A stretch of 64,000 nucleotides of DNA from JBATTK01 sp049670505 (GCA_049670505.1 JBATTK010000148.1:1-64000); one strand, 5' to 3'. Counted from the stretch's first letter, positions 24,831 through 34,529 are shown. Numbers and translations: made by a program. The notes: generated by a model from the letters alone, not told the origin.

Positions 24831-26195
24831 ATGAGTCGGATCCAATCATACCTTCAACAGCATACGCAGGCCGCTCCTCTAGCGGTCTTTCGTATTTTAT
24901 TTGGGGTAATGATGCTCATTAGCATTTTTAGATTTTGGAGCTATGGATGGATCGATAAATTGTACATCCAACCAAAATTTTTCTTTTCGTATTATGGTTT
25001 CGAGTGGATAAAACCATTGGGGCCATACACCTATTTCCTTTTTGTAGTGTGCGCGTTGGCTGCCTTATTGGTAACCTTAGGATATAGATACCGCATTTCC
25101 ATGATTCTCTTTTTCTTGAGTTTTACCTATATAGAACTGATGGATAAGACCACCTATCTAAATCATTACTATTTCATAAGTGTTTTAAGCTTTCTCATGA
25201 TTTTTTTGCCGGCCAATGTCTATTTTTCGGTAGACGCCTATAAAAATAGGAACAAAGCGTTCCAATATGTTCCGAAATGGACTATAGATAGTCTAAAACT
25301 CTTGTTGGGTATGGTATACTTTTATGCGGGTTTGGCGAAACTTAATTCAGATTGGTTGTTCAAAGCTATGCCGTTGAAAATTTGGTTGCCTTCTAAATTT
25401 GATGTTCCTTTTCTGGGGAGTTACCTAGGGGAGGAGTGGGTACACTATGCCTTTAGTTGGGGAGGGGCGCTATACGATCTCACTATTCCATTTTTATTGT
25501 TATGGTCCAGGACCAGATGGTTCGCTTTTTCCCTTGTAGTTATTTTTCACCTGCTTACAAAGGCGTTGTTTCCCATTGGGATGTTTCCATACATCATGAT
25601 ATTTTCCACGCTGATATTTTTTAATCCTAAATTTCATGATAAAGTTATTTCCTTGTTTTCCAAAGTGATTAAAACCGATAGGAAACACTTTGACACAGGA
25701 CAGATTTATTCACCTGCAAAAGGATTTTTGCCAAAAATAAAATATACCCTTATCGTTCTTTTTTTTGCAATACAGCTAGTCTTCCCTTTTCGATATTTAT
25801 GTTATCCGGGAGAACTCTTCTGGACGGAAGAGGGGTATCGGTTTTCTTGGAGGGTAATGCTCATCGAAAAAGCGGGATATGCACAATTTAAGATCGTAGA
25901 TGGAAAAAGTGGCAAGTGGTTTTATGTGGATAATACCGATTTCCTCACTACTTTTCAAGAAAAACAAATGGCGACCCAATCGGACTTTATATTACAATAC
26001 GCACAATTTTTAGAGCAGCACTTTTATGGACAGGGACACCGTAATATTGAAGTTTACGTGGATAGTTACGTAACGTTAAACGGCCGTTTAAGCACGCCAT
26101 TCATAGATCCAAGTACCGATCTCACCAAGCAAAAAGAATCTTTTAAACATAAAAATTGGATTATACCATTTAAGGATGACATCAAAGGAATTTAA
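24831..26195 (+). CDS. HTTM-domain membrane protein (vitamin-K-dependent gamma-carboxylase-like)
   Basis: A 454-residue inner-membrane protein with a helical HTTM domain (about 15-290) and a C-terminal beta-rich soluble part. It resembles the membrane part of animal gamma-glutamyl carboxylase: LMDKTTYLNHYYFIS (His112, aligning with the NHSY His) and YFYAGLAKLNSDW (Lys170, aligning with the active-site Lys of AGVKKLDADW), followed by FPIGMFPYIMIFSTLIFF. Reaction in bacteria is unknown. It lies 3 bases after the imelysin gene and overlaps the TonB receptor start by 20 bases, so all three are translationally coupled. Confidence 0.9.
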   Translation: MSRIQSYLQQHTQAAPLAVFRILFGVMMLISIFRFWSYGWIDKLYIQPKFFFSYYGFEWIKPLGPYTYFLFVVCALAALLVTLGYRYRISMILFFLSFTYIELMDKTTYLNHYYFISVLSFLMIFLPANVYFSVDAYKNRNKAFQYVPKWTIDSLKLLLGMVYFYAGLAKLNSDWLFKAMPLKIWLPSKFDVPFLGSYLGEEWVHYAFSWGGALYDLTIPFLLLWSRTRWFAFSLVVIFHLLTKALFPIGMFPYIMIFSTLIFFNPKFHDKVISLFSKVIKTDRKHFDTGQIYSPAKGFLPKIKYTLIVLFFAIQLVFPFRYLCYPGELFWTEEGYRFSWRVMLIEKAGYAQFKIVDGKSGKWFYVDNTDFLTTFQEKQMATQSDFILQYAQFLEQHFYGQGHRNIEVYVDSYVTLNGRLSTPFIDPSTDLTKQKESFKHKNWIIPFKDDIKGI

Positions 26196-28647
26196 AATAT
26201 TTATAATCCTGTTTTTTACGGCCCTATCTACCTATGCCCAATTCAATCTATCCGGTAAAGTGATATCCAGGGAGGGAACACCGGTACAAGGGGCCGAGGT
26301 ATTTGTTAAAGAATTGGAGCGACTTGTGGTATCGGATACGGATGGAAATTATAGCATCAATGATATGGCTTCCGGGTCATACCAGATCGTAGTCTTTTCT
26401 TTTGGGCATAAGATAAATGAAATAACGGTGGCTGTGGATAGCGATAAAACGTTGGACATTAATTTGGATGCTTTGGGCGAAAAGTTATCCGAGGTCATCC
26501 TAATACAACAACGGGAAAAACTTTTTGCGCTAAAACAATTGAGAAAAGTAGAGGGTACGGCGATCTATGCCGGTAAAAAGAGCGAGGTAGTACTCCTAGA
26601 TCAATTAACCGGGAATCTCGCCGCCAATAATTCCAGACAAATTTATAGTCAGGTCGTCGGGCTGAATATTTATGAAAATGGGGATGCGGGACTCCAACTT
26701 AATATAGGAGGTAGGGGATTGGATCCCAACAGGACCGCAAATTTTAATACCCGGCAGAACGGATATGATATTAGTGCTGATGTTTTAGGATATCCCGAAA
26801 GCTATTACACCCCACCGGCGGAAGCCTTGAGTGAAATTCAGGTAGTCAGGGGAGCGGCATCCTTGCAGTATGGGACACAGTTTGGCGGTTTGTTGAACTT
26901 TGTATTTAAAAAACCGAATCCCGACAAGGAGATTGAATGGATCAGTAGACAGACAGTAGGTTCTTTTGGGTTGCTTACCAGTTTTAATAGTTTAAGCGGT
27001 ACCCTAGGGAAGTTTAGCTATTACACCTACTTTAATTATAAGGAAGGCAGTGGTTTTAGGCCCAATTCCGATTTTAATTCTCGAAACTATTTCGGCCATT
27101 TGGGATATCAATTCAACAGCCGGACAAAGCTTGTTTTTGAAGCTACCATCCAAAATTATTTGGCTCAACAGCCGGGAGGTCTAACAGATGCGCAATTTAT
27201 TGCGGATCCAAATTTTAGCAATAGGGAAAGAAACTGGTTTGGAGTCGATTGGAATTTGTTCTCCTTGCGATTGGAACATCAATTTTCCTCAAAAACCGAC
27301 TTTAGCCTCAATCTCTTTGCTTTGGATGCCTCTAGAAAGGCTTTGGGTTTTAGGACCAATAGGGTTTCACAGGAAGACGACCCTGAAGCACCCAGGGAGC
27401 TGCTGATAGATAATTTTAAAAATTGGGGTGCCGAGGCCCGGGTATTGACTAGATATAAGATTGGAAGTCGGGATGCCGTTTTTTTGATAGGTTCCAAATA
27501 CTATCAATCCGTTAATGACCAACGCCAAGGTCCCGGTACGGCTGCAGCTAATGCTGATTTTAACTTTGCTACGGACGAATTTCCAAATTTTGAACGGCAG
27601 GTGGCCTTTGATTTCCCCAATGCAAATATTGCCGTTTTTGGGGAAAATATTTTTAATATTACAGATAAGTTGACCTTTGTCCCTGGATTTCGTTTTGAAC
27701 ATATTAAAACGGAGAGCGAAGGGAGTTTCAGGAATATTGTACTGGATCTGGCCGGTAACCCCTTACTTAATGAAGAAATCCCGGATAATAGGGTCTTTGA
27801 TCGTAGTTTTGTGCTTTTAGGTGTAGGAACTACATACAAATTAAGTGCGGGTGCAGAGCTATATGGGAACTTTTCCGAAAATTTCAGATCGGTTACCTTT
27901 AATGATATCAGAGTAGTAAACCCTAGTTTTCAAGTAGATGAAAACATTAGTGATGAAAGCGGTTTCTCTACGGATATTGGTGTTAGAGGACGTTTTAAGG
28001 ATGCCCTTTCCTATGATATCAGTATTTTTGGATTGCGCTATGATGAACGCTTGGGGGAAGTCCTGAGAAATGAAGAACGGGTAAATGCGGCAGGTGAACT
28101 GGTGGAAACAGGTCGCGTCGTACGTTTTAGAGGTAATATAGGAACGGCTTTTATCTATGGATTGGAAAGTTTTGTCGACTGGAATCTTGCCAACACTTTT
28201 TTTCCTGAAAATGAAAATATTAAACTGAATATATTCTCCAATATAGCGATTACCGATTCGGAGTATACCGAATCGGAAGAAATTAATGTGGAAGGAAATC
28301 AGGTAGAATTTATCCCTAGTATCAATCTAAAAACGGGATTGGGTTTCGGTTATAAAAACCTTTTGGGAAGCTTGCAGTATACCTATCTTTCCGAACAATT
28401 TACAGATGCTACGAATGCGCCACAAGATGTAAATGATAACCAAAGGGGCATAGAAGGGACTATACCGGCCTATGGAATCCTGGATCTATCGCTATCCTAT
28501 TCCTATAAACGATGGAAATTGGAAGCCGGCATAAATAATCTATTGGACGAGCGTTATTTTGTTAGACGGGCTACGGGTTATCCCGGTCCTGGAATTATCC
28601 CTTCCGAACCAAGAACTTTTTATACTACCTTACAATTTAAACTGTGA
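26176..28647 (+). CDS. TonB-dependent receptor (FecA/siderophore-type), iron/haem locus
   Basis: Outer-membrane receptor of 823 residues that imports a chelate using TonB energy. Signal peptide FKIFIILFFTALSTYAQ (about 6-22). A carboxypeptidase-regulatory-like domain (LSGKVISREGTPVQGAEVFV) occupies about 25-110; the plug follows (AIYAGKKSEVVLLDQL, RGLDPNRTANFNTRQNGYDI, IQVVRGAASLQYGTQFGGLLNFVFK), then the barrel with LDLSLSYSYKRWKLEAGINNLLDERYFVRRATGYPGPGI, the classical FecA-like end, and C-terminal FYTTLQFKL. No STN domain, so it transports without sigma-factor signalling. Overlaps the HTTM gene and precedes the haem-binding gene by 22 bases. Confidence 0.95.
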   Translation: MTSKEFKIFIILFFTALSTYAQFNLSGKVISREGTPVQGAEVFVKELERLVVSDTDGNYSINDMASGSYQIVVFSFGHKINEITVAVDSDKTLDINLDALGEKLSEVILIQQREKLFALKQLRKVEGTAIYAGKKSEVVLLDQLTGNLAANNSRQIYSQVVGLNIYENGDAGLQLNIGGRGLDPNRTANFNTRQNGYDISADVLGYPESYYTPPAEALSEIQVVRGAASLQYGTQFGGLLNFVFKKPNPDKEIEWISRQTVGSFGLLTSFNSLSGTLGKFSYYTYFNYKEGSGFRPNSDFNSRNYFGHLGYQFNSRTKLVFEATIQNYLAQQPGGLTDAQFIADPNFSNRERNWFGVDWNLFSLRLEHQFSSKTDFSLNLFALDASRKALGFRTNRVSQEDDPEAPRELLIDNFKNWGAEARVLTRYKIGSRDAVFLIGSKYYQSVNDQRQGPGTAAANADFNFATDEFPNFERQVAFDFPNANIAVFGENIFNITDKLTFVPGFRFEHIKTESEGSFRNIVLDLAGNPLLNEEIPDNRVFDRSFVLLGVGTTYKLSAGAELYGNFSENFRSVTFNDIRVVNPSFQVDENISDESGFSTDIGVRGRFKDALSYDISIFGLRYDERLGEVLRNEERVNAAGELVETGRVVRFRGNIGTAFIYGLESFVDWNLANTFFPENENIKLNIFSNIAITDSEYTESEEINVEGNQVEFIPSINLKTGLGFGYKNLLGSLQYTYLSEQFTDATNAPQDVNDNQRGIEGTIPAYGILDLSLSYSYKRWKLEAGINNLLDERYFVRRATGYPGPGIIPSEPRTFYTTLQFKL

Positions 28648-28669
28648 AACTATAACACCGATCAACATC

Positions 28670-29134
28670 ATGAAAATCATCAAAAAAATCTTAATCTTTC
28701 TGCTCATAGTACTAATAGCACTGCAGTTCTATCGCCCTGCCAAGAATCTTTCGGAAAATGAAACAACGGCTCAATTTGAGTTGGAAACAAAACCCACGGA
28801 TGACATTAGCACCATATTGCGAAATAAATGCTACGATTGTCACAGTAATAACACCAATTACCCTTGGTATGCCGAAGTATCCCCTATATCCTTGTGGATC
28901 AATGGTCATATTGAAGAAGGAAAAGAGCATTTCAATGTTTCGGATTGGAAGAATTTCTCTATCAAAAAGAAGGATCATAAACTCGAGGAACTTGTGGAAG
29001 AGGTGGAAGAAGGAAAAATGCCCGAGGATACGTATACCTGGATGCATGGCAACCTGGATGCCAATGAAAAACAGGCATTAATAGATTGGGCCAAGGCAAC
29101 AAGAAATCTTTATGATGTAAAGGCATCGGATTAA
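28670..29134 (+). CDS. Haem-binding domain (cytochrome-c-like) protein
   Basis: A 154-residue exported or membrane-anchored protein: N-terminal hydrophobic helix (IIKKILIFLLIVLIALQFY) then a Haem_bd domain with one c-type haem motif CYDCHSN (about residues 55-61) and the usual NNTNYPWYAEVSPISLWINGHIEEGKEHFNVSDW. The tail KMPEDTYTWMHGNLDANEKQALIDWAK gives a Met that could be the distal haem ligand. The start at 28670 leaves 22 bases after the receptor stop; longer in-frame starts lie inside the receptor gene. The domain suggests haem sensing, transfer or electron delivery for iron reduction at this locus. Confidence 0.9.
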   Translation: MKIIKKILIFLLIVLIALQFYRPAKNLSENETTAQFELETKPTDDISTILRNKCYDCHSNNTNYPWYAEVSPISLWINGHIEEGKEHFNVSDWKNFSIKKKDHKLEELVEEVEEGKMPEDTYTWMHGNLDANEKQALIDWAKATRNLYDVKASD

Positions 29135-29249
29135 AAACTTTGTTCTTGTGGTATTTGGTCGATTTCCGTTTTGTACGGTATCGATTCATAGGAGAATCAA
29201 CAAATATGGATTGGTAAGGGATAGATGTCCCATTTCCTTTAAAATGTAG

Positions 29250-29257
29250 TATATTTG
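29250..29257 (+). promoter_or_regulatory. -7 promoter element of guaB
   Basis: TATATTTG fits TAnnTTTG and ends 23 bases before the guaB ATG; no -33 TTTG at the usual spacing. Confidence 0.55.
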
Positions 29258-29280
29258 CACGCAATTAATCTTTAATTGCT

Positions 29281-30753
29281 ATGCAAGCTCATCTTGATAA
29301 GATTGTTGGTGAAGGACTAACGTATGATGACGTCCTCTTAGTGCCGGCATATTCGGAAGTACTTCCCAGGGAGGTGAACATCCAGACAAAATTCACAAGG
29401 AATATAACCATTAACGTGCCTATTGCTTCCGCTGCAATGGATACGGTTACCGAATCCCGAATGGCCATTGCCATGGCTCAGGAAGGAGGTATCGGTGTAT
29501 TGCACAAGAATATGACGATTGCACAGCAGGCCATAAAAGTACGTAAGGTAAAACGTGCCGAAAGCGGTATGATCATGGATCCGGTGACCTTGCCCTTGAA
29601 CTCCGTGGTACGAGATGCCAAAGCGAATATGAAAGAGCATAGTATAGGAGGCATTCCCATTGTAGATGGTGCCAATAAATTAATCGGCATCGTTACCAAT
29701 AGGGATTTGCGTTTTGAGAAAAATAACGATCGACCTATAGCCGAAGTAATGACCGCTAACAACTTGGTTACCGTAGGTGTAGGTACTTCCTTGGGAGAAG
29801 CCGAGGATATTTTACAGGAAAATAAGATTGAAAAATTACCTGTCGTCAATAAGAACAATGAATTGGTGGGACTGATTACTTTTAGGGATATCACCAAACT
29901 GACACAAAAACCCATGGCCAACAAGGATCAGTACGGAAGGCTACGTGTAGCCGCTGCGCTAGGTGTTACCGCTGATGCCGTTGATCGGGCAGAAGCTTTG
30001 GTACAAGCGGGAGTGGATGCCATCGTAATCGATACCGCCCACGGGCATACCCAAGGTGTTGTAAAAGTATTAAAGGAAGTAAAAAAGAAGTTCCCCGAGC
30101 TAGATGTTATCGTGGGTAATATAGCCACCGGCGAAGCGGCCAAATATCTGGTAGCTGCCGGGGCCGATGCCGTAAAGGTAGGTATAGGACCAGGCTCAAT
30201 TTGCACGACCCGGGTTGTTGCAGGAGTCGGATTCCCACAATTCTCCGCAGTTTTGGAGGTGGCGGCAGCCATAAAGAACAGCGGCGTTCCCGTAATTGCA
30301 GATGGAGGCATTCGATATACGGGAGATATTCCCAAAGCTATTGCAGCAGGTGCAGATAGTGTAATGTTAGGGTCTTTGTTGGCAGGTACCAAAGAATCCC
30401 CGGGCGAGACCATTATTTATGAGGGAAGAAAGTTTAAGTCCTATAGAGGAATGGGTTCCGTAGAGGCCATGAAGGAGGGAAGTAAGGATCGTTACTTTCA
30501 AGATGTAGAGGACGATATTAAAAAATTGGTGCCGGAAGGTATTGTAGGCCGTGTTCCGTATAAAGGCGATCTCTTTGAAAGTATCCATCAGTTTATAGGA
30601 GGTATTCGCGCCGGAATGGGCTATTGTGGGGCCAAGGACATCGGTACCCTTCAGAAAACAGGTAGATTTGTTAAGATTACCGCCAGCGGTATTAATGAAA
30701 GCCACCCGCATGACGTGACCATTACCAAGGAGTCTCCTAATTATAGTAGGTAA
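29281..30753 (+). CDS. guaB: Inosine-5'-monophosphate dehydrogenase
   Basis: Oxidises IMP to XMP with NAD+, the committed step of guanine nucleotide synthesis. The 490-residue protein has the TIM-barrel catalytic domain interrupted by two CBS domains (about 97-205: MIMDPVTL..., IAEVMTANNLVTVG). The catalytic loop GPGSICTTR carries Cys308; AALGV and the mobile flap with arginine-tyrosine (SYRGMGSVEAM) are conserved. Length and motif order are those of bacterial GuaB. Has its own -7 element, so is not part of the preceding iron locus. Confidence 0.98.
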   Translation: MQAHLDKIVGEGLTYDDVLLVPAYSEVLPREVNIQTKFTRNITINVPIASAAMDTVTESRMAIAMAQEGGIGVLHKNMTIAQQAIKVRKVKRAESGMIMDPVTLPLNSVVRDAKANMKEHSIGGIPIVDGANKLIGIVTNRDLRFEKNNDRPIAEVMTANNLVTVGVGTSLGEAEDILQENKIEKLPVVNKNNELVGLITFRDITKLTQKPMANKDQYGRLRVAAALGVTADAVDRAEALVQAGVDAIVIDTAHGHTQGVVKVLKEVKKKFPELDVIVGNIATGEAAKYLVAAGADAVKVGIGPGSICTTRVVAGVGFPQFSAVLEVAAAIKNSGVPVIADGGIRYTGDIPKAIAAGADSVMLGSLLAGTKESPGETIIYEGRKFKSYRGMGSVEAMKEGSKDRYFQDVEDDIKKLVPEGIVGRVPYKGDLFESIHQFIGGIRAGMGYCGAKDIGTLQKTGRFVKITASGINESHPHDVTITKESPNYSR

Positions 30754-30864
30754 CGATTACATATATCTTTTAAAGTTATTTGCCAATAGTTTTTTCTTTT
30801 TAGGTAGGAAATGGTTTATTTTTATTATACCAAATAAATCATACCAAATTCTAACTCCGCACAC

Positions 30865-32412
30865 ATGAAAAAACCAATCTATGCCTTCGTCCTTATTTTT
30901 TTCCTTTTAAGTTGTGCTAGTGATAGTGGGGATTCTACAGAACCGCCTATGCCCCCTTCTGATGAGGCCGTCCCTGTCATCTCCTTATCCAATGTTCCCA
31001 AGTTAATAGAAGTGTTAACCGAATTGAGCGTTACTATTACGGACACTTCAAATGTGACAAGTAGTATTTTAATTGATGGAGAGGAAGTGTTTAGTAGTTC
31101 GGAAAAAAGTTTTGCTTTCTCCTTAGATCCTTTCGATTATTCCATAGGAGATAAAACTATAACGGTACGGACAATGGATGAAAATGGCAATGAGGCTAGT
31201 GCCAATGCGTCTTTTGAATTGAAGAAACTGCTGGTTGATTACCCTAATCCTTTAAGAGATGTGCTGTCCGACATCGCCGACTCATACCTCGCCATCAATG
31301 ATGACAATGGAGCCTTGATTATGTACCGAAAGGTGGAGTCCGAAGCGGATGGGGTCTTTTACGCGGATGATAATTTTGAAAGACAGCACTTTACTTTTAC
31401 AAGATATAGGATTCAAAAAGACCCTGTAACCGGACTAGTTCTGGACTCTTTTGGTAATATTGAACCGGGAACACGTCTACTTTCGGACGAGGAGATAGCT
31501 AATAGATTTCCTGCCCCTTTCCCGGGTAGGGATACATCTTTGGATATCACTGTTAATAGCACCAAGTTTGCAGGAGTAAATACATACCACAGTATTCTTT
31601 ACCCAAACGTATTGCCCGGTTTAGGAAATTACAGCTTGGAATACGCCTCTGAAGTGGCCCCGAATTTTTTAATGACCTTATCTCCACCAGGAATCTTTGA
31701 AGCTTCAGAGTATTTGTATCTATTTATTGATGACTTGAGTAAACTTGTCTATGAGGAGGCAGACTTTAAAGCCGCGGATACCTTTGCCACGGTCACCATT
31801 CCAGAAGGCGATTCCTTTAATCTAAGTTTGTTGGGTTTTAAAAATGAAATGGACTATCGCGAAAATAAGTATCAGGTGGTTTATGGAGCTTTTGACTATT
31901 TGAATGGGTCTAACGATCAGAAAGAAGTGCCCATATTACCTGAGTTCGACCTTTATGAAAAGCGTTTGATTCTAGAGCGGCCTGGAGGAAAAACCTTATT
32001 TCTACAGCAAAAAGGAATCGATACCGATTTTTCAATTCCGAATCTTGATATTTCGGCAACGACGGAAACGGTCAATATTATCGGTGACTATGATTTTATA
32101 AGGTATAATTTGATTATTTTGACTCCTTTGAGCGGCGGAGGAAGTGGCTTTTTTTGGGAATTTACAGATAGGCCTACCAGTTCTGATAATATTCCTTTCC
32201 TGACCAATTTTGTATTTCCTGAAGAAATAGCAATAGAGTTGTCGTCAAAAGGAATTGAAACTAATCCCACGCTTGTGGACCCTGGCACCTATGTAAGTAG
32301 ACTTTTTAAATATGAGTCGCCCGTAGATTATACAAGTCTTATTTTTACGGGGATAACTCCTAGGAGCGGTTCTAATAATAGTTTCCGGCTTCAATTGAAT
32401 TTGGAAGAGTAA
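30865..32412 (+). CDS. Lipoprotein of unknown function
   Basis: I do not recognise the family of this 515-residue protein. The signal peptide ends at Cys17 (IFFLLSCASDSGD), followed by an acidic, proline-rich linker that suggests surface lipidation. Residues about 40-125 look like an Ig-like/bacterial beta-sandwich repeat (PVISLSNVPKLIEVLTELSVTI...KTITVRTMDENGNEASANASFEL). The rest (about 130-515) is beta-rich without repeats or catalytic motifs I can name. There is a glycine-rich turn GGGSGFFWEF near residue 427. Monocistronic, between guaB and a convergent thioredoxin gene. Confidence 0.85.
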   Translation: MKKPIYAFVLIFFLLSCASDSGDSTEPPMPPSDEAVPVISLSNVPKLIEVLTELSVTITDTSNVTSSILIDGEEVFSSSEKSFAFSLDPFDYSIGDKTITVRTMDENGNEASANASFELKKLLVDYPNPLRDVLSDIADSYLAINDDNGALIMYRKVESEADGVFYADDNFERQHFTFTRYRIQKDPVTGLVLDSFGNIEPGTRLLSDEEIANRFPAPFPGRDTSLDITVNSTKFAGVNTYHSILYPNVLPGLGNYSLEYASEVAPNFLMTLSPPGIFEASEYLYLFIDDLSKLVYEEADFKAADTFATVTIPEGDSFNLSLLGFKNEMDYRENKYQVVYGAFDYLNGSNDQKEVPILPEFDLYEKRLILERPGGKTLFLQQKGIDTDFSIPNLDISATTETVNIIGDYDFIRYNLIILTPLSGGGSGFFWEFTDRPTSSDNIPFLTNFVFPEEIAIELSSKGIETNPTLVDPGTYVSRLFKYESPVDYTSLIFTGITPRSGSNNSFRLQLNLEE

Positions 32413-32466
32413 GTTTTAAAATATTAAAAGGACAGGTTTCCGAATTTGTTTTAAAGTGGATGAAGG

Positions 32467-32997
32467 TTATTTGCTCTCCCCATCATAAGTCTTCCAATCT
32501 TTTTTCATGTAGATGTTGTCACCGAAATACCGGGCTATTTTTAAAAAGGGATCAGGTTTTTGATACCCTGGCACCGGGGATAGCATTTGTTGTTTTTCAT
32601 CCAAAAATATGACGGTTGGATAGCTCATCCTCCCTTGCATCAATGTTGCGGCAAATTCATGATATCCTTTTCTTCCCGAGGGGACAAATTTATAGGTCTT
32701 TCCCTTATACACTATCGGTTCTTTTCCTTCTCCATCCATCTTCACCATATAAAAGTTTTTGGCCATATAAGCGGCTACTTCCGTATTCTGGAAGGTATCC
32801 TTGTCCATTTTTTTGCACCAACCGCACCAGTCGGTATATACATCTATGAAGATTTTTTTCGGAGCTTTATCGGTTTCGGCCTTTGCCACGGCTTCTTCCC
32901 ATGTAAGCCATTCCACTTCCTGGGCATTTCCGCTGAACGCTAAAAGAACAACAAAAAGCAAGCAAAGGGATTTCAGAAAGTAAGATTTGATGAACAT
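32467..32997 (-). CDS. Periplasmic thioredoxin-family protein
   Basis: A 176-residue exported thiol-disulfide oxidoreductase. Signal peptide LKSLCLLFVVLLAFSGNAQ (about 8-26), then a thioredoxin fold with the redox motif WCGWCKKMD (Cys58, Cys61). The following DKDTFQNTEVAAYMAKNFYMVKMDGEG is typical of the thioredoxin_7 group (DUF255-related). The cis-proline is in GRMSYPTVIFLD. Probably keeps periplasmic cysteines reduced or delivers electrons to a periplasmic partner; partner unknown. Own -7 element at 33033. Confidence 0.92.
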   Translation of the reverse strand: MFIKSYFLKSLCLLFVVLLAFSGNAQEVEWLTWEEAVAKAETDKAPKKIFIDVYTDWCGWCKKMDKDTFQNTEVAAYMAKNFYMVKMDGEGKEPIVYKGKTYKFVPSGRKGYHEFAATLMQGRMSYPTVIFLDEKQQMLSPVPGYQKPDPFLKIARYFGDNIYMKKDWKTYDGESK

Positions 32998-33032
32998 TGT
33001 AATGTTTTTGAGGTTTAGTCCAATAACTATAC

Positions 33033-33040
33033 CAAAACTA
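33033..33040 (-). promoter_or_regulatory. -7 promoter element of the thioredoxin-family gene
   Basis: Minus-strand TAGTTTTG fits TAnnTTTG, 36 bases before the start codon. The nearest TTTG (33067-33070) is 26 bases away, longer than usual. Confidence 0.45.
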
Positions 33041-33123
33041 ACGTAAATTCCCTGTCTTTATTTTAGCAAACCCCTTATATCTAAACAAATCATTTAGCGA
33101 AGCAGCACCTTTAAAACAAATTT

Positions 33124-34365
33124 TTACTTAGCTTCTGCCTTCTCTTTTTCTGGAACAAAAAGGTCTTTTACATCGACTTGATTCTTGATCAGGTCATCAA
33201 AAGTTTCACGTTTCCGTATAAGAACCGCCTTCCCCTTGTGCCACAAAACTTCCGCGGGCCTAAACCGGGAGTTATAGTTACTGGCCATTGTAAAGCAATA
33301 TGCCCCTGCGTTTTTAAAACACAGGACGTCTCCCTCGGAAATTTCATTGATCCTACGATTACTGGCAAAAGTATCCGTCTCACAAATGTAACCTACCACC
33401 GAATAATAGCGCTCCCTTCCCGAAGGATTCGAGATATTTATAATTTGATGGGAAGCCCCATATAGCATAGGCCTAATTAAATGATTAAAACCAGAATCCA
33501 CACTGGCAAAAACGGTCGAAGTAGTCTGTTTTACCACGTTCACTTTTGCAAGGAAGAACCCAGCTTCACTCACTAAAAACTTTCCGGGCTCAAACGCCAA
33601 TGTCAGCTCCCTGCCATAATCTTGACAAAAAGCATTGAATCGTGTCGTCAATTTTTTTCCAAGCTCCTCGATATTGGTTTCGATATCCCCTTCTTTATAA
33701 GGTACTTTAAAACCACTTCCAAAATCGATAAAATCGAGATTTTTGAAATTTTTGGCGGTTTCAAATAGGATTTCCGAAGCATATAGGAATACATCAATAT
33801 CCAAGATATCGCTTCCCGTATGCATATGGATTCCATTAATATTCATTTTCGTAAGCTCCACAATACGTAACAAATGTGGAATTTGATGAATACTGATTCC
33901 GAATTTAGAATCGATATGGCCTACTGAAATATTAGAGTTTCCGCCCGCCATCACATGCGGATTTATACGGATACAGACAGGAATATCAGGGTGCTTACTG
34001 CCAAACTGTTCCAAAATGGAAAGATTATCTATATTGATCCGTACCCCAAGGGCGGAGGCTTCTTCAATTTCTTCCAAGGAAACTCCATTTGGGGTAAATA
34101 TGATCGATTCAGGTTTAAAACCCGCCAACAGTCCCAATTGTACTTCTTGGATGGAAACCGTATCCAAACCACTGCCAAGACTATTCATTAGTCGTAATAT
34201 CGTAATGTTGGACAGCGCTTTTGCGGCGTAGTTTAGTTTTAAACGCTTCACACCTTTAAAAGCATTGGTCAAGCGTTCGAACTGTGTAATTATTTTTTCC
34301 GAGTCATAAACATAGATAGGATTTCCATATGTTTTTGCGATTTTCAACAAATCGGATTGTTTCAT
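33124..34365 (-). CDS. lysA: Diaminopimelate decarboxylase
   Basis: Decarboxylates meso-diaminopimelate to lysine with pyridoxal phosphate, the last step of lysine synthesis. The fold type III barrel carries the PLP lysine in LNYAAKALSN (Lys49), HMHTGSDI (the PLP-stacking His is in HTGS), IDFGSGFKVPY, FEPGKFLVSEAG (EPGR-like motif) and the partner-subunit catalytic Cys region GYICETDTFASNR. At 413 residues the length is usual. A fully consensus promoter lies upstream; the gene is divergent from the LON-domain gene. dapD is elsewhere in the window (58 kb). Confidence 0.96.
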   Translation of the reverse strand: MKQSDLLKIAKTYGNPIYVYDSEKIITQFERLTNAFKGVKRLKLNYAAKALSNITILRLMNSLGSGLDTVSIQEVQLGLLAGFKPESIIFTPNGVSLEEIEEASALGVRINIDNLSILEQFGSKHPDIPVCIRINPHVMAGGNSNISVGHIDSKFGISIHQIPHLLRIVELTKMNINGIHMHTGSDILDIDVFLYASEILFETAKNFKNLDFIDFGSGFKVPYKEGDIETNIEELGKKLTTRFNAFCQDYGRELTLAFEPGKFLVSEAGFFLAKVNVVKQTTSTVFASVDSGFNHLIRPMLYGASHQIINISNPSGRERYYSVVGYICETDTFASNRRINEISEGDVLCFKNAGAYCFTMASNYNSRFRPAEVLWHKGKAVLIRKRETFDDLIKNQVDVKDLFVPEKEKAEAK

Positions 34366-34383
34366 AGCGAATCATATTTTAAA

Positions 34384-34415
34384 CAAATCTAGGCTACTTA
34401 GAGGTTTTGGACAAA
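34384..34415 (-). promoter_or_regulatory. Promoter of lysA
   Basis: Minus-strand TTTG (34412-34415), 20 bases, then TAGATTTG (34384-34391): a full match to the Bacteroidota consensus, 18 bases before the lysA start codon. Confidence 0.75.
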
Positions 34416-34451
34416 ATTTTTTAAGCTTAATTTAAAAATACAACAAATAGT

Positions 34452-34459
34452 TATATTTG
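34452..34459 (+). promoter_or_regulatory. -7 promoter element of the LON-domain gene
   Basis: TATATTTG, a perfect TAnnTTTG match, 70 bases before the ATG; the 5' leader would be about 65 bases. Confidence 0.5.
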
Positions 34460-34529
34460 TAACAAAATGGAATTTTACTCAAGTTTGCCCTAATGGATTC
34501 TGTATTGTATTTTTAAATAAAAAAGTCAT

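Noticed and set aside
28559..28669. Upstream extension of the haem-binding protein
   Set aside because: Runs inside the TonB receptor gene in another frame; the ATG at 28670 gives the membrane anchor.
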